Notes: generated by a model from the sequence alone, not told the origin. A DNA stretch of 64,000 bases from Bacteroidia bacterium (GCA_026391655.1 JAPLDR010000055.1:1-64000), one strand, 5' to 3'. Numbered from the stretch's first letter, positions 53,501 to 60,499 are shown. Numbers and translations are program-made.

Positions 53501-56010
53501 ACACCTGCACCGCCAAGGGTCATCGTATTCGCCGAAGAGGTAAATGTTCCAAGGTTAACTGTTATGCCACTGACAACGGACAGGTTTCCGTTCGCATTGG
53601 TGGCGATGCCCAAAGTCTTTGTGCCCGAGTTGGAAAATGTAAGGTTATTGAATGTGGTTGAGCTTGAACCTCCAATGGTCTGGGCTGTACCATTAAAATT
53701 TATCGTGCTACTACCAGCGGTAAAAGTTCCTCCATTATTTGTCCAGTTACCTCCAACATTATGAGTAAATGTACCTACGGTAAAACCTGTTCCGCTTCCA
53801 AGGATAACGCTTCCTCCAATTGTTATTGCAGTTGCTGCTGTTGCTGTTGCAGTACCACTTAAAGTAAGATTACCGTTGACAGCAGAAACTCCGGTCATAG
53901 TTTTAGTGCCACTACCTGAAAGTGTAAGATTATTATAGGTTATTGCAGCTATTGTCTGAGCTCCGGCAGCATTCCATTCAACCGTACCGGTTCCGGCAGT
54001 AAATGTTCCGGCAGCTCCGCTCACGCTACCCCCAATTTTTAAAAGGCTTGAGCCGCCGTCCAATGTACCTGCGGTTCTTGTCCATGTACCTGAAAATGTG
54101 TGAGTTAATGCCGCTCCAAGGTTTAATGTTCCGCCGGTTCCGTTGATCGTAAGCCCAGCCCCATTTACATTTCCTAAAAAAGTAGCTGTTCCGGCAGTTT
54201 TTGTCATCGATACCAAACCAGTTGTGGTGAACCCATCAATGCTCTGGGCTGCCATTGTATTAGCGATCACAATAGGGGAAGCATTTGCTGTAAAAGTACC
54301 ACCATTATTGTTAAAGTCGCCACCAAAAGTCAACTGATAATTGCTTGCAGAAGTGTTTAAAGTAGCGCCGCTGTTAATCGTCAATGGGACTGACGCATTA
54401 AAGACTTTGGCTGAATTTAAAGTGATTGCTCCCGTATTGGCTATAATAACACCTCCGGTTGCTGCAAAAGGGGAAATCCATTCAGCACCGGCAGTTCGTG
54501 CAGTTGCAGTGTTGTACTGTAGGGTAGCGGCTGTACCATAAGTCGGAGCAAAAGAGGCAGTTGCAGTGCCTTCCATGGAAAGAACACCATTGACTGTTAC
54601 GCCAGTAGTTGTTTTTGCACCGGAGCCTGATAATGTCAGATTATTATAAGTAACTGCAGCTAATGTTTGAACACCTGCAGCGTTCCATTCAACTGTCCCT
54701 GTTCCGGCGGTAAACGTTCCTGCAGCTCCGCTCACACTTCCTCCAATTTTCAAAAGGCTTGATCCGCCATTCAGTGTGCCGTTAGTTCTTGTCCAGGCAC
54801 CTGAAAACGTATGGGTTAATCCGGCTCCAAGGTTTAATGTTCCGCCTGTACCATTGATTGTTAATCCTGCGCCGTTTACATTACCTGAAAAGGTAGCTGT
54901 TCCGGCAGTTTTTGTCATTGACACTAAACCAGTTGTAGTGAACCCGTCAATGCTCTGAGTTACCATTGTATTGGCTATTACAATAGGAGAAGCATTTGCT
55001 GTCAGAGTGCCTCCATTATTTTGAAAGTCTCCACCAAATGTTAATTGAAAATTGCTTGCAGAAGTGTTTAAAGTAGCGCCGCTGTTAATCGTCAATGGGA
55101 CTGACGCATTAAAGACTTCGGCTGAATTTAAAGTGATTGCTCCCGTATTGGCTATAATAACACCTCCGGTTGCTGCAAAAGGGGAAATCCATTCAGCACC
55201 GGCAGTTCGTGCAGAAGCAGTATTGTACTGGAGAGTAGCATCTGTACCATAAGTTGGAGCAACAGAAGCTGTTGCAGTGCCTTCCAACGAAAGAACGCCA
55301 TTGACAGTAACACCTGTTGTAGTCTTTGCACCGCTACCTGAGAGGGTCAAATTATTATAATCAAAATCGCCAACTGTCTGTGCACCTGCTGCATTGTATT
55401 CTACTGTTCCTGTACCTTGTGTCAAAGTACCTGTTGCAGCAGTCAGGAATGTACCACCTAATTCTAAAAACCCTGCACCGGTAAATGTGATAGAAGCACT
55501 TCCGGTACTACCGGTTTGAGTAACATTACCCGTAATTATAACAGTACCGGTAGAGATAGTTATCAGGTGCCTGACACCACCGCCCCCGCTTGTAAACGCA
55601 ACGCTGGCAGCATTTAAATTACCACCGTCAACGGCAAGTGTGTTGACTCCAGAACCTGATCTTGGAATGGTTATGGCACCTGAAACATTCAGGGTAATTC
55701 CCGAATTGATGGTTAATGAAGTCGCGGTAGTTGTGGTGAAATTCAATGTTGTACAAGCTGCATTTGCTGTTACTGTAACATTATGACCACCTTCAATAGT
55801 CACAACATCACCAGCCACAGGAACACTTGCTCCTGCTGCTCCTCCTGATGTTGCAGACCAGGTAGATGTTGCATTCCAGTTACCTGTAGCAACAGAATAA
55901 CGATTAGCACCATTAACAATATCAACCCCAATCAGCAGAAACAACAATACACCAGCGAAGAAAAACTTCGTCGGTTTGTGTATCTTAAAAATAGCGTCTG
56001 CTTTAATCAT
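41521..56010 (-). CDS. Giant repeat-rich T9SS surface protein / adhesin
   Basis: Main frame of 4,829 residues from ATG 56010, with an N-terminal hydrophobic export segment (FFFAGVLLFLLIGVDIVNG). Order of parts: Gly/Thr-rich beta-helix repeats (about 35-860, hemagglutinin-like); Ig-like domains, two near-identical (about 970-1170); a fibronectin-like domain; a second beta-helix (about 1280-1870); six 98-residue repeats with ICAGFN (1970-2565); a fibronectin-like domain; six 84-residue PAQPS repeats (2655-3160); a PA14-like domain (about 3250-3395); four about 110-residue TGF repeats (3510-3955); a carbohydrate-binding-like stretch (NGDFEAGN, about 4020-4195); an Ig-like domain; then the T9SS region. 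It is probably secreted and surface-bound, with a role in adhesion or polysaccharide binding; no catalytic domain is recognised. The true end is frame-shifted (see 40960-41554). Confidence 0.9.
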   Translation of the reverse strand: MIKADAIFKIHKPTKFFFAGVLLFLLIGVDIVNGANRYSVATGNWNATSTWSATSGGAAGASVPVAGDVVTIEGGHNVTVTANAACTTLNFTTTTATSLTINSGITLNVSGAITIPRSGSGVNTLAVDGGNLNAASVAFTSGGGGVRHLITISTGTVIITGNVTQTGSTGSASITFTGAGFLELGGTFLTAATGTLTQGTGTVEYNAAGAQTVGDFDYNNLTLSGSGAKTTTGVTVNGVLSLEGTATASVAPTYGTDATLQYNTASARTAGAEWISPFAATGGVIIANTGAITLNSAEVFNASVPLTINSGATLNTSASNFQLTFGGDFQNNGGTLTANASPIVIANTMVTQSIDGFTTTGLVSMTKTAGTATFSGNVNGAGLTINGTGGTLNLGAGLTHTFSGAWTRTNGTLNGGSSLLKIGGSVSGAAGTFTAGTGTVEWNAAGVQTLAAVTYNNLTLSGSGAKTTTGVTVNGVLSMEGTATASFAPTYGTAATLQYNTATARTAGAEWISPFAATGGVIIANTGAITLNSAKVFNASVPLTINSGATLNTSASNYQLTFGGDFNNNGGTFTANASPIVIANTMAAQSIDGFTTTGLVSMTKTAGTATFLGNVNGAGLTINGTGGTLNLGAALTHTFSGTWTRTAGTLDGGSSLLKIGGSVSGAAGTFTAGTGTVEWNAAGAQTIAAITYNNLTLSGSGTKTMTGVSAVNGNLTLSGTATATAATAITIGGSVILGSGTGFTVGTFTHNVGGNWTNNGGTFTAGSSTINFNGTAQTIGGSSSTTFNNLTFSNSGTKTLGIATNANGNLSVVSGITVNLGTFTSSANTMTLGGAGVINGSWGNTSSSSTYKNDTYFAATTGIINISSSSCTAPTITLGSNPAVCLGTTTANLTYSATTGTPNKYSIVFNAAALAAGFVNVTDANLGASPIAITVPAAPTGGSGTFNATLTVKNSTTGCVSSNSAITVTVNPATAITSQSTATQTQCIAGTFTAISVTATGVGLTYQWYSNTTSSNSGGTLLTGATSASYTPSAAVAGTLYYYCIVGSSTCSPVTSTVSGAFIVNPATAISSQSTATQTQCINGTFTAISVTATGTGTITYQWYSNTISSNSGGTLLTGATSASYTPSATVAGTLYYYCIVHSNCGTDITSAVSGAFIVTGANNVTAQSAVAGNAAAAISWTNPASCSDGIMIVAKAGSSVSGTPSGDGTAYTASLTYGSGTAFTGGGYVVYKGTASPQTVTSLINGTQYFFKFFTRIGTVWSSGVETNATPADVSQTTDYFRTKATGNWNATATWESSHDGTNWFNATLTPTNAANTITIQNTHVVTVTASVSVDLVTVNTGGQVTVNTGQTLTIANGAGTDMTVDGTLVNSGTITTTGALAFGSGGTYQHAQDGGTIPAATWNAASNCNITGIAASTGFTGGVGQTFGNFTWNCPLQTTNFYLESNITIAGNLTVSGTGTAPADPNTKALRMSNTANGFTMAVTGDVVINNDAAFKMNNSTGSCTMTVGGNFTISGTGYFTIVTGGASSTLSVTGNVSITGGTLAMNENDNVSIGTLNVGGNFTLSGGFINTTTSTWPGAINFIGNTTHNYSNTGGTYTNTVNFSVNSPSILDVGTSIINGSDGTFTLNSGAGIITAHAQGLSTTAATGSIQLTGTKTYNAGANYNYDGASAQVTGNGLTGANNLTINNAAGVTLTSSTAVSGTLNLTSGILTSGANTVTLTNNSTSAVTGGSTTSFVNGALIWQLATGQTYLYPVGKGTTYLPFGITGITGTAPSLRVEAFTGNAGGTATNPLGSLSTTEYWLASVVSGTYTNGSVSLTRQTALAGLNAIGRSATINGAYSSLNGTVSGTSVINSDNTGNSLGYFVMATKRSITISAISGSPFCAGAAVSVAFTITGTFTSGNVFTAQLSDASGSFTTPVNIGSLTQTTAGTISGTIPAGTASGSGYRIRVVSSTPVITGTDNGSNLTVDATPVSPTLSSASPVSGSVICAGYNSGTATFTSGSGGGSDEYQYSINGGTNWSTYTNSAAITTTGGTTSVQVRARRSGGLCIASAYNTYTIWTYGTAPVAPTLGVASPANGSIICAGFNTGTVTGTGGSGGSTGAANEYQYSINGGGTYSAYTSGSAITTTGATTSVIVQSRRTGGSYGCSNTAWSTISTWTVGTTPVAPTLGVASPANGSTICAGFNTGTVTGAAGSGGPTGAADEYQYSINGGSTYSAYTNGSAITTTGATTSVIVQSRRTGGGVCATSAWSTISTWTIGTTPAAPTLSAASPANGSIICAGFNTGTVTGSAGSGGSTGAADEYQYSINGGTSYSTYVNGAAITTTGATTSVIVQSHRTGGSYGCSNSAWSTISTWTVGSAPAAPTLSVASPANGSIICAGFNTGTVTGTGGSGGSTGAANEYQYSINGGGTYSAYTSGSAITTTGATTSVIVQSRRTGGSYGCSNTAWSTISTWTVGSTPVAPTLGVASPASGSTICAGFNTGTVTGAAGSGGPTGAADEYQYSINGGSTYSAYTNGAAITTTGATGSVIVQSRRTGGGVCATSAWSTICTWTVITTPAAPVANAGSGAACTQITANWTASTYATSYFLDVSTVIGFGSYVTGYQNSNVGNFTTFDVVGLTAGTTYYYRVRASNDCGTSVSSGTITYATTTLPAQPSVITGSTTPCQTSSQVYSVTNVSGVTYTWALPAGWTQNGGGTTNSITVTVGSGSGNIQVTPSNTCGNGTARTLAVAPTTVPAQPSVITGSATPCQASSQTYSVTNVTGVTYTWTFPTGWTQTGGGTTNSVTVTVGAGSGFVQVTPSNACGNGTATTLAVAPTTVPAQPSAITGSATPCRPSSQTYSVTNVAGVTYTWTFPTGWTITAGGTTNSVTVTVGTGSGNIVVTPSNSCGNGNTRTLAVTPILLPAQPSTITGSATPCQTTSQIYSVTLVSGVTYNWTFPTGWTQTAGGTTNSVTVTVGAGTGDVQVAPSNGGCYGPARTLAVTPTTVPAQPSTITGNATPCTGSSQTYSVTNVSGVTYTWTFPSGWTITGGQTTSTVTVTVGANTGNVTVTPSNSCGNGTVRTLAVVPAAGIPAQPGAITGSATPCIASSQTYSVTNVSGVTYTWAFPSGWTQTGGGTTNSVTVTVGAGSGNVQVTPSTSCGSGTARTLAVTVALIPSAPTTSGAIICIGSTATLSASGAVAGETYKWYDAATAGNLLKTSANNADNTYVTPVIAVTTNYWVSILGVGGCESLRTQVTATFPSASPDNSNLAGTDSWIGHVYDGLSFTTYYGTYTETEAFNQSFGGATVCFPITSSLGARSIYTETFSVQYRMNSTKRGLYIADLGSDDGSRLTVDGTLLYNNWVDQAYTSRPRILMNLNGASTLLYDYYENGGANQVVFQNLTLVMSNTLTTNISQSIYVGGTWSTISGNVFGTLPTGITLSGTGYQWSYSTTPSGTRTTISGATGATYTPSASVAPFNTPGTYYIYRNAILSSTNNVSPNPYVATNESNAAVLTISSVPAITTSTTSLTGLNYPVGFGPSAEQSFTVSGTNLSANLVVTPTANFEISTGTGGAFVASNPITLLVNSGNVATTTIYVRLKAGLAIGTIAPENIVCSSNGLTPKNVACSGAVTAIPVITATPNLTGFSYPYTGGPSSQQTFTVSGTNLVANVTVTPSASFEISTTSGSGFVSTPITLTQSGGTLSATTIYVRMKSGLGIGGYSENIVSSSTSATPKNVTCDGTVMGSNTILISTSSLAGFIYTLGSGPSAPQSFTVSGTLLTNNILITPATNYEISLSSGGTYQSTALTLTQSGGTVNTTTIYVRLKSGLAVATYPPVNIPVSSTGAITKSVGCSGAVVNTATIMVSKTTLTGFGYMATTGPSSPQSFTVSGASLSANVSVTPPTNYEICLTSGGTYQSGPITLTQTGGVLNPTTIYARLKSGLSAGNYTGVNIALASGATTLNVACVGIVFVSPLITAGGPGTACAGSTVNLTSVGESTILNRFWQGPNSFYSTLQNPVLTNVTTDMTGTYTVTGNVVVGGNLVTNGDFEAGNTSFGSSYALAIPGTSGLWPESTYDVLVDPHSEHPNFISCGDHTTGTGKQMVVNGSPVAGAVIWTQSVPVIPGASYQFTYWVQSVVALAPSQLQLYINGVAVGPVYTADLATCSWKQFTYNATSGSNTSLNLELINQNTIANGNDFALDDIVFQQILPATSSVDLIVNPNVPVSVSLVASPNPTTTGTNVTFTATPVNGGLTPSYQWKVNGTNVANGPSPTYNSSTLSDGDIVTVVLTSSLTCVTGNPATSNTVIMMVSVRVNYWYGFNSIDWGTASNWTASYIPAAGDDVEFATVANYGSAAIRDLHLDINRTIGSLIDATIRSTVIPSNKKLTVNRNLYLGSSAHINASAQYSTIEFAGTLAQTIPAATFTNDEVYDILINNSNNVTLYGTMRLLHEITAPAGRLDATTTMPTVVYAGDPYAKQTIEMNRYLNNSMYNLGIYNVFGVWLATTASIYVPHDCTITRGVLTVPPGATLTVDNYTKFDYRAPFPVYYPLQIDYWSCLVLKSDSVLTGSFVHSDLFSSAIGNGTAKVERYMSHTNNWHLYSSPIKDESVHYFLQYNPEIPDLFNLNPDALVAAGIRDYNTTTNIWNPYFYYPTTSTTVGSIGLGKGFNIRTIYNYNEPGVGVIPGTGRVDATGIPNLNTVNVTLTRTGIAPDWGWNCIGNPFTCALNIRDVANDGFLNATNISQLDPNYIAVYLWDTNNITTSHTTPEYIVINNATTITSVQTAQGFFVKSKTGGGAVTFTKAMQLPNAALPGIRHHQAQRRSNSLQILPKEWILVMMQACI
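44150..45490 (-). repeat. Four about 110-residue repeats in the giant protein
   Basis: Repeats beginning SLTGLNYPVGFGPSAEQSF, LTGFSYPYTGGPSSQQTF, LAGFIYTLGSGPSAPQSF and LTGFGYMATTGPSSPQSF, each followed by FTVSGTxL, FEIS/YEIS and TTIYVR(L/M)K(S/A)GL. They are divergent at the DNA level, so older than the other repeat blocks. Confidence 0.85.
46530..48045 (-). repeat. Six 84-residue PAQPS repeats in the giant protein
   Basis: Each unit of about 252 bases starts PAQPSxITGSATPC, runs through YSVTNVSGVTYTW and GGTTNSVTVTVG, and ends CGNGTARTLAV. It is a PKD/Ig-like fold with a cysteine pair. Confidence 0.88.
48310..50095 (-). repeat. Six about 98-residue ICAGFN repeats, with an 888-base higher-order unit
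   Basis: Units of about 294-297 bases carry SPANGSIICAGFNTGTVTG, EYQYSINGG and TTTGATTSVIVQSRRTGG. Units 5 and 6 are nearly the same as units 2 and 3; corresponding bases are exactly 888 apart (for example 49739 and 48851), showing duplication of a block of three units. Confidence 0.88.
53940..55360 (-). repeat. Two 711-base (237-residue) repeats in the N-terminal beta-helix
   Basis: Two tandem copies offset by 711 bases. Within them, 54342-54503 and 55053-55214 differ at only one base, while the flanking parts of the copies differ more. Confidence 0.85.
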
Positions 56011-56488
56011 AGAGCTAAATTTTCATTGGCTGAAATCAAGTCACAACTGCAACTTTTAGATTTCCCAAACTTAAGGATAAAAATTCAAACGGAGTTATGC
56101 ATCCCGATTTTTTTACAGACCCCATATCTAATTAATAATTAGCAACTTTGATATCCTGATTGGTGCAAATAGTAATTTTGTTTCAATTCCAATTTTATTA
56201 TTAATCCCTTATATCATATATCGTGCCAGACAATTTCATAATGAATCTAAAGTCCGCTTATTAATTGATCAGGATTGTATGAAGTTGAAATCCAATGAAG
56301 GGACACCCATAAATAAAATCATTACAAATAGTAAATATTGGTTTACTTACCAGTAAAATATTGGGTTTATGAAAAATATTTTCACTCAGTGTAAATTTTT
56401 ACTTTACATCCAAACATTTAACAGGCAGGTTGCTTTCCTTCAAAACGTATGGGCAAAGAATAAGACTGTCTTTAAAAAGGGGTTAAGA
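56011..56488 (-). promoter_or_regulatory. Upstream region of the giant gene (promoter and repeated motifs)
   Basis: This gene-free 478-base stretch lies between the giant gene and the GH2 gene. A -7 box TAAGTTTG lies at 56066-56073 (minus strand), about 60 bases before the giant ATG. A direct repeat, AGTAAATATTGGTTTA (56330-56345) and AGTAAAATATTGGGTTTA (56352-56369), is offset by 22 bases. A palindrome TGTAAA-N7-TTTACA lies at 56390-56408. These may be regulator sites. Confidence 0.4.
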
Positions 56489-58900
56489 CTAGTTTGAATT
56501 TATCACAATACTTGCCGCTTTCAAATTGCCAGATGAAGCCTTTACAAGTATTTTTCCCTTGTTCCGTTCTGATTTTATGACCACCAGACTGCGACCTTGC
56601 CAGGCTTTTCGTTCAGTTGCCTGGTAACTTTCGGTGCTGACCGGATTTGCGTTTCCAACAGCTATAATCTTTCCGGGTCCTTCAATTTCGAATTTCAAGA
56701 GATTTTCGGCTTTAGGGTTTCTAATTCCTTTCTCGTCAGTAATTTCCAAAGTGATATAACTCAAATCCTGACCGTCGGCCCTGATTTCAATTCGGTCAGC
56801 AGTCAGTTTAATTTGTGAGGGTTCAGTTGCCGTACTTAGCATAGACGTATTTACCTGTTTTATACCCGTATAGCCGATTGCTTTAAGTTCTCCGGCCTGA
56901 AAAGGGACATTCCATATGGCTTTGAATTCGGTGGAGCGATCGGTTTTCTTTCGGCCAAGCGATTTACTGTTGAGAAACAGTTCAACTTCATCACACGAAG
57001 AATACACACTTACTTCCAGTGGCGTATTTTCATATCCATTCCAGTTCCAATCTGCAACCGCGTCGATCCAGTGCCATTTGCTCCACGATTGACGGTCAGG
57101 ATTTTCCTCAAAAGAAGGTTTAGGAGGTTTGACAAAAAGAGAGAGTTGATTCGTCATCCAAAGTGCATCGCGGTAGAACGACTGCGGACGTTTCCATCCA
57201 CAAATATCAAGATCCCCGCAAAAAGCAAGATTCCACGGGTAAAAATTCTGTTCCTGGAAATATCCACGCCATCCTATACTCGCTTCGCCAATATAATCAA
57301 AAGCCGTCCATACAAAATCGCCAATCAGCCACGGATGATCCGTAACATCCATCCAGCTATTAAACGCATCTAAAGGATATGATTCTGTTTGCACCATGAT
57401 TCGTGAAGGAACACGCGTATGGTCAATATCAAATATGTTGTTTTTATTATGATCGCCACCTGAACCATAGTTATAACCAGCGATATCCAACGTTTTGAAA
57501 AATGGATCTTTATCCGGGTTCAATCCATTTACGGCTGCAGTAACCTGTCGTGAAGGATCACTTTTTCGAATAAAATTGGCCAACACTTGTGAAGTTTTAA
57601 CAACTTCGGGATTATTCATCCCTGGAATTTCGTTGCCAATACTCCACAAAATAACAGAAGGATGATTGATATCCCGGTTGATCATGCTTTCGATATCTTT
57701 TTGCCACCATTTGTCGAACCAGAGGTGATAGTCGTTGACATTTTTGCCATCCGACCACATATCGAACGATTCATCAATGACGAACATGCCCAAACGATCG
57801 CAGGCATCCAGAAAGGCTGGTGCCGGAGGATTATGCGAAGTTCGAATAGCATTAAACCCACTGGCTTTTAATAATTCAACACGACGTTCCTCTGCCCGGT
57901 CGTACGATTTGGAGCCCAGCGGACCCTGATCGTGATGAAAGCAACCGCCTTTCAATTTCATCACTTTTCCGTTCAATTTAAACCCATATGCAACATCGAA
58001 TTGAATGGTTCGGATACCAAATCTTGTTTCTGTGCGGTCAACTAACTGATCAGCTATATATACCTCACTGATTGCTGTATATATTGTTGGCGATTCGGTC
58101 GACCAAAGATCAGGCTTTGTAACGGTGACATCCTGAATATATTCAGAAAGACCACCCTTTTCAATCATTTGTGCCAATTCGGTTTTGTTAGTTTCCCCGC
58201 CTTTTGCATTTAATATGATGGTAACTACCTTAACAATTAATGTGTTATCAGACTTATTGTTCACTTTTGTCCTGATATTTACTTTGGCTGAACCTGCATT
58301 TACTTCAGGAGTGGTAATACTTATGCCCCATTGCGCCACATGCACAGGGTCAAGTACTTTTAACCATACATGACGGTAAATACCAGAACCTGAGTACCAG
58401 CGGCTGTTTTCGCCCTCGTTTCTGACCTTTACAGCCAAAACATTGGTTTTTCCAAACTTCACCTTTTCCGTGATATCATACCAAAACGAAGTATATCCGT
58501 AAGGATGGGTCCCTAAAGAGGAACCATTGATCCATATTTCCGGGTTCATGTAAATACCATCGAATTGAACAATTATCCTCTTTGCACTTTGTCCGTCAGG
58601 CAGAATGAATGATTTACGATACCAACCAATTCCACCGGTTGTAAAACCGCCGTTCACCTGGCTAATTGCATCGCGATTGAACGGAGAGTTGGTACCGGGT
58701 AAGTTTTCGATGCTCCAATCGTGCGGAAGATCAACAACCCGCCATTTGGAGTCGTCGTATTTGGGGTTTTCAGCACTTAATGCACCTCCAGGGTGAAACC
58801 GCCAGTCCGAATCGAAACGGTTGGTACCGTTTTCAAGATTCTGCGCCATTAATACATTGACAATTAGTATACCGGCAAATAGAATAAGTATTTTTTTCAT
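56489..58900 (-). CDS. GH2 beta-galactosidase-type glycoside hydrolase, secreted
   Basis: Protein of 803 residues with signal peptide MKKILILFAGILIVNVLMAQ. The N-terminal sugar-binding sandwich (DSDWRFHPGG, WYRKSFILPDG, WINGSSLGTHPYGYTSF) is followed by an Ig-like linker domain. The GH2 barrel starts at about 290 (GFNAIRTSHNPPAPAFLDACDRLGMFVIDESFDMW), with acid/base Glu in ILWSIGNEIPGM near 425 and nucleophile Glu in MVQTESYPLDAF near 510. C-terminal DUF4982-like domain (VELFLNSKSLGRK) and a further Ig-like domain. Substrates are probably galactose-containing side chains of hemicellulose or pectin. It lies upstream of the giant gene on the same strand. Confidence 0.92.
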   Translation of the reverse strand: MKKILILFAGILIVNVLMAQNLENGTNRFDSDWRFHPGGALSAENPKYDDSKWRVVDLPHDWSIENLPGTNSPFNRDAISQVNGGFTTGGIGWYRKSFILPDGQSAKRIIVQFDGIYMNPEIWINGSSLGTHPYGYTSFWYDITEKVKFGKTNVLAVKVRNEGENSRWYSGSGIYRHVWLKVLDPVHVAQWGISITTPEVNAGSAKVNIRTKVNNKSDNTLIVKVVTIILNAKGGETNKTELAQMIEKGGLSEYIQDVTVTKPDLWSTESPTIYTAISEVYIADQLVDRTETRFGIRTIQFDVAYGFKLNGKVMKLKGGCFHHDQGPLGSKSYDRAEERRVELLKASGFNAIRTSHNPPAPAFLDACDRLGMFVIDESFDMWSDGKNVNDYHLWFDKWWQKDIESMINRDINHPSVILWSIGNEIPGMNNPEVVKTSQVLANFIRKSDPSRQVTAAVNGLNPDKDPFFKTLDIAGYNYGSGGDHNKNNIFDIDHTRVPSRIMVQTESYPLDAFNSWMDVTDHPWLIGDFVWTAFDYIGEASIGWRGYFQEQNFYPWNLAFCGDLDICGWKRPQSFYRDALWMTNQLSLFVKPPKPSFEENPDRQSWSKWHWIDAVADWNWNGYENTPLEVSVYSSCDEVELFLNSKSLGRKKTDRSTEFKAIWNVPFQAGELKAIGYTGIKQVNTSMLSTATEPSQIKLTADRIEIRADGQDLSYITLEITDEKGIRNPKAENLLKFEIEGPGKIIAVGNANPVSTESYQATERKAWQGRSLVVIKSERNKGKILVKASSGNLKAASIVINSN

Positions 58901-58970
58901 TTTTCAAGTGAACTGTTTGTTAATTACAATGTTGGTTCTATAACGATTTTCAAGGAAATTGAAATGAAAA

Positions 58971-59083
58971 GCAGCTGGCCGTTACCAGCTGGCAACTGTC
59001 TTTACAATACAAACATTCGCCTCTTTGAATAAGGAGTAATTTCTTATGATCGTGCCAGTAGCCAGCCGCAAGAAGCCAGCTGC
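58971..59083. repeat. GCAGCTGGC / GCCAGCTGC intergenic inverted repeats
   Basis: GCAGCTGGC at 58971-58979 and its exact inverse GCCAGCTGC at 59074-59082, with further partial copies (CCAGCTGG, GCCAGTAGCCAGC) around each end, in the 230-base gap between the GH2 and GH51 genes. It could form a long stem-loop. Confidence 0.5.
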
Positions 59084-59130
59084 CAATTCTAAATCAAGTA
59101 AAAATATTTATTAATGTATTTCCACCTTGC

Positions 59131-60207
59131 TTATTTTAATTGGATCAGCACAACCGATTTTGACGGAATAGTTGCCTCAAGTACTCCTTTATTCAGCTTC
59201 ACATTTTTAAAATCCGTCAAAGAGACCTCCTCTTTTTTACCAAAATCATTATAGGCATTTATCTTATTCGAAGTCACGATCTGGCCTGATATGGTTGCAA
59301 CCTTCAAACCCTGAATATCGAAGCTGATATTCTGAGAGTTAACCGGATCCAAATTACAAAGAGTAATACTCACCACACCATCTTTTACCGAAGCAGAAGC
59401 ATTGATGGCATCAATTGAATTCAATCCGGAGGTATATTTACCACACTTTAATTCAATGGGGATCATCTTTGCATCCTGATGGACACTATACATTTTAAAG
59501 ACATAATAGGTAGGCGTTAGAACTATCTCGTTGTCTTTTGTTAGAATAACAGCCTGTAGCACATTAATCATCTGAGCGATGTTACTCATTCTTACGCGGT
59601 CAGCATGGTTATTAAAGATATTCAGATTGATACCAGCCACCACTGCATCGCGCAGCGTGTTCTGCTGGTAAAGAAACCCCGGATTCGTCCCAGGTTCAAC
59701 ATCGTACCAGGTACCCCATTCGTCAACAAGAAGTCCTACCCTTTTCTTTGGGTCATATTTATCCATAATCTCCGAATGTTTGGTAACCAGTTCCTCCATC
59801 TTCAGAGTTTTCTGAAGCGTCACAAACCATGTGGAATCTGTAAATTGAGTAGCAGAACCTTTCCTGTTCCAATCGCGCGGAACGGTATAATAATGAACAG
59901 AAATACCATTCATCATCCGGCTTGCTTCCCGCATCAGAACATCAGTCCAATGGTAATCATCAGAATTGGCTCCGCTGACAATTTTGTACATACCGGGTGC
60001 ACGCATGTAGGAAGCATATTGCCTGTAAAGATCAGCATAGTATTCGGGGCGCATATTACCACCACATCCCCAGGTTTCGTTTCCGGCAGACCAGTATTTT
60101 ACATTCCACGGTTTTTCGCGACCGTTTTGCTTACGTAATTTAGTCATCGGACTCTCATTGGACGCCGTTACATATTCAATCCACTCAGCAGCTTCGCGTA
60201 CCGTACT
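59131..60207 (-). pseudogene. GH51 alpha-L-arabinofuranosidase, 3' part (broken gene)
   Basis: About 358 residues in a different frame from the 5' part, starting at STVREAAEWIEYVTASNESPMTKLRKQNGREKPWNVKYWSAGNETWGCGGNMRPEYYADLYRQYA. The acid/base Glu is in GNETWG and the nucleophile Glu in LLVDEWGTWYDVEPGTNPGFLYQQNTLRDA, so both catalytic residues survive. The C-terminal beta-sandwich (ITLCNLDPVNSQN...) is complete. In intact GH51 enzymes about 57 residues lie between CFA and STV, including DEYHWKDGIGP- and NSFGTHEF-like stretches; here they are gone. Confidence 0.88.
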
Positions 60208-60499
60208 CAGCAAAACAACCCCCAGGCCAACGGATCAAAGGAACTTTCATTTCTTTCAATGCTTTAACCACATCATTCCGGAATCCATTCGTATTTGGAA
60301 TATCAGATTTATCCCCAACATAGATTCCTCCATAAATACAATGACCGAGATGCTCGGCAAAATGGCCATATACGGCCTTATCAATTTTCGCTCCCGGTTG
60401 GTCGACATGAACAGTAATTACATTCTGTGATATCGCTGAAAACGATAAAAAGATGGCATAAAACACCATTAAAAATCCAATCCGACTTAGTTTTTTCAT
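60185..60499 (-). pseudogene. GH51 alpha-L-arabinofuranosidase, 5' part (broken gene)
   Basis: Signal peptide (SRIGFLMVFYAIFLSFSAISQ), then ITVHVDQPGAKIDKAVYGHFAEHLGHCIYGGIYVGD, the family's opening, and PLIRWPGGCFAE at residue 97, where homology ends at about 60209. The remaining residues before the stop are out of frame. The break loses about 170 bases in total and leaves the two parts of one gene abutting at 60207-60211. GH51 enzymes release arabinose from arabinoxylan and arabinan; this copy is probably inactive unless the gap is an assembly error. Confidence 0.88.
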
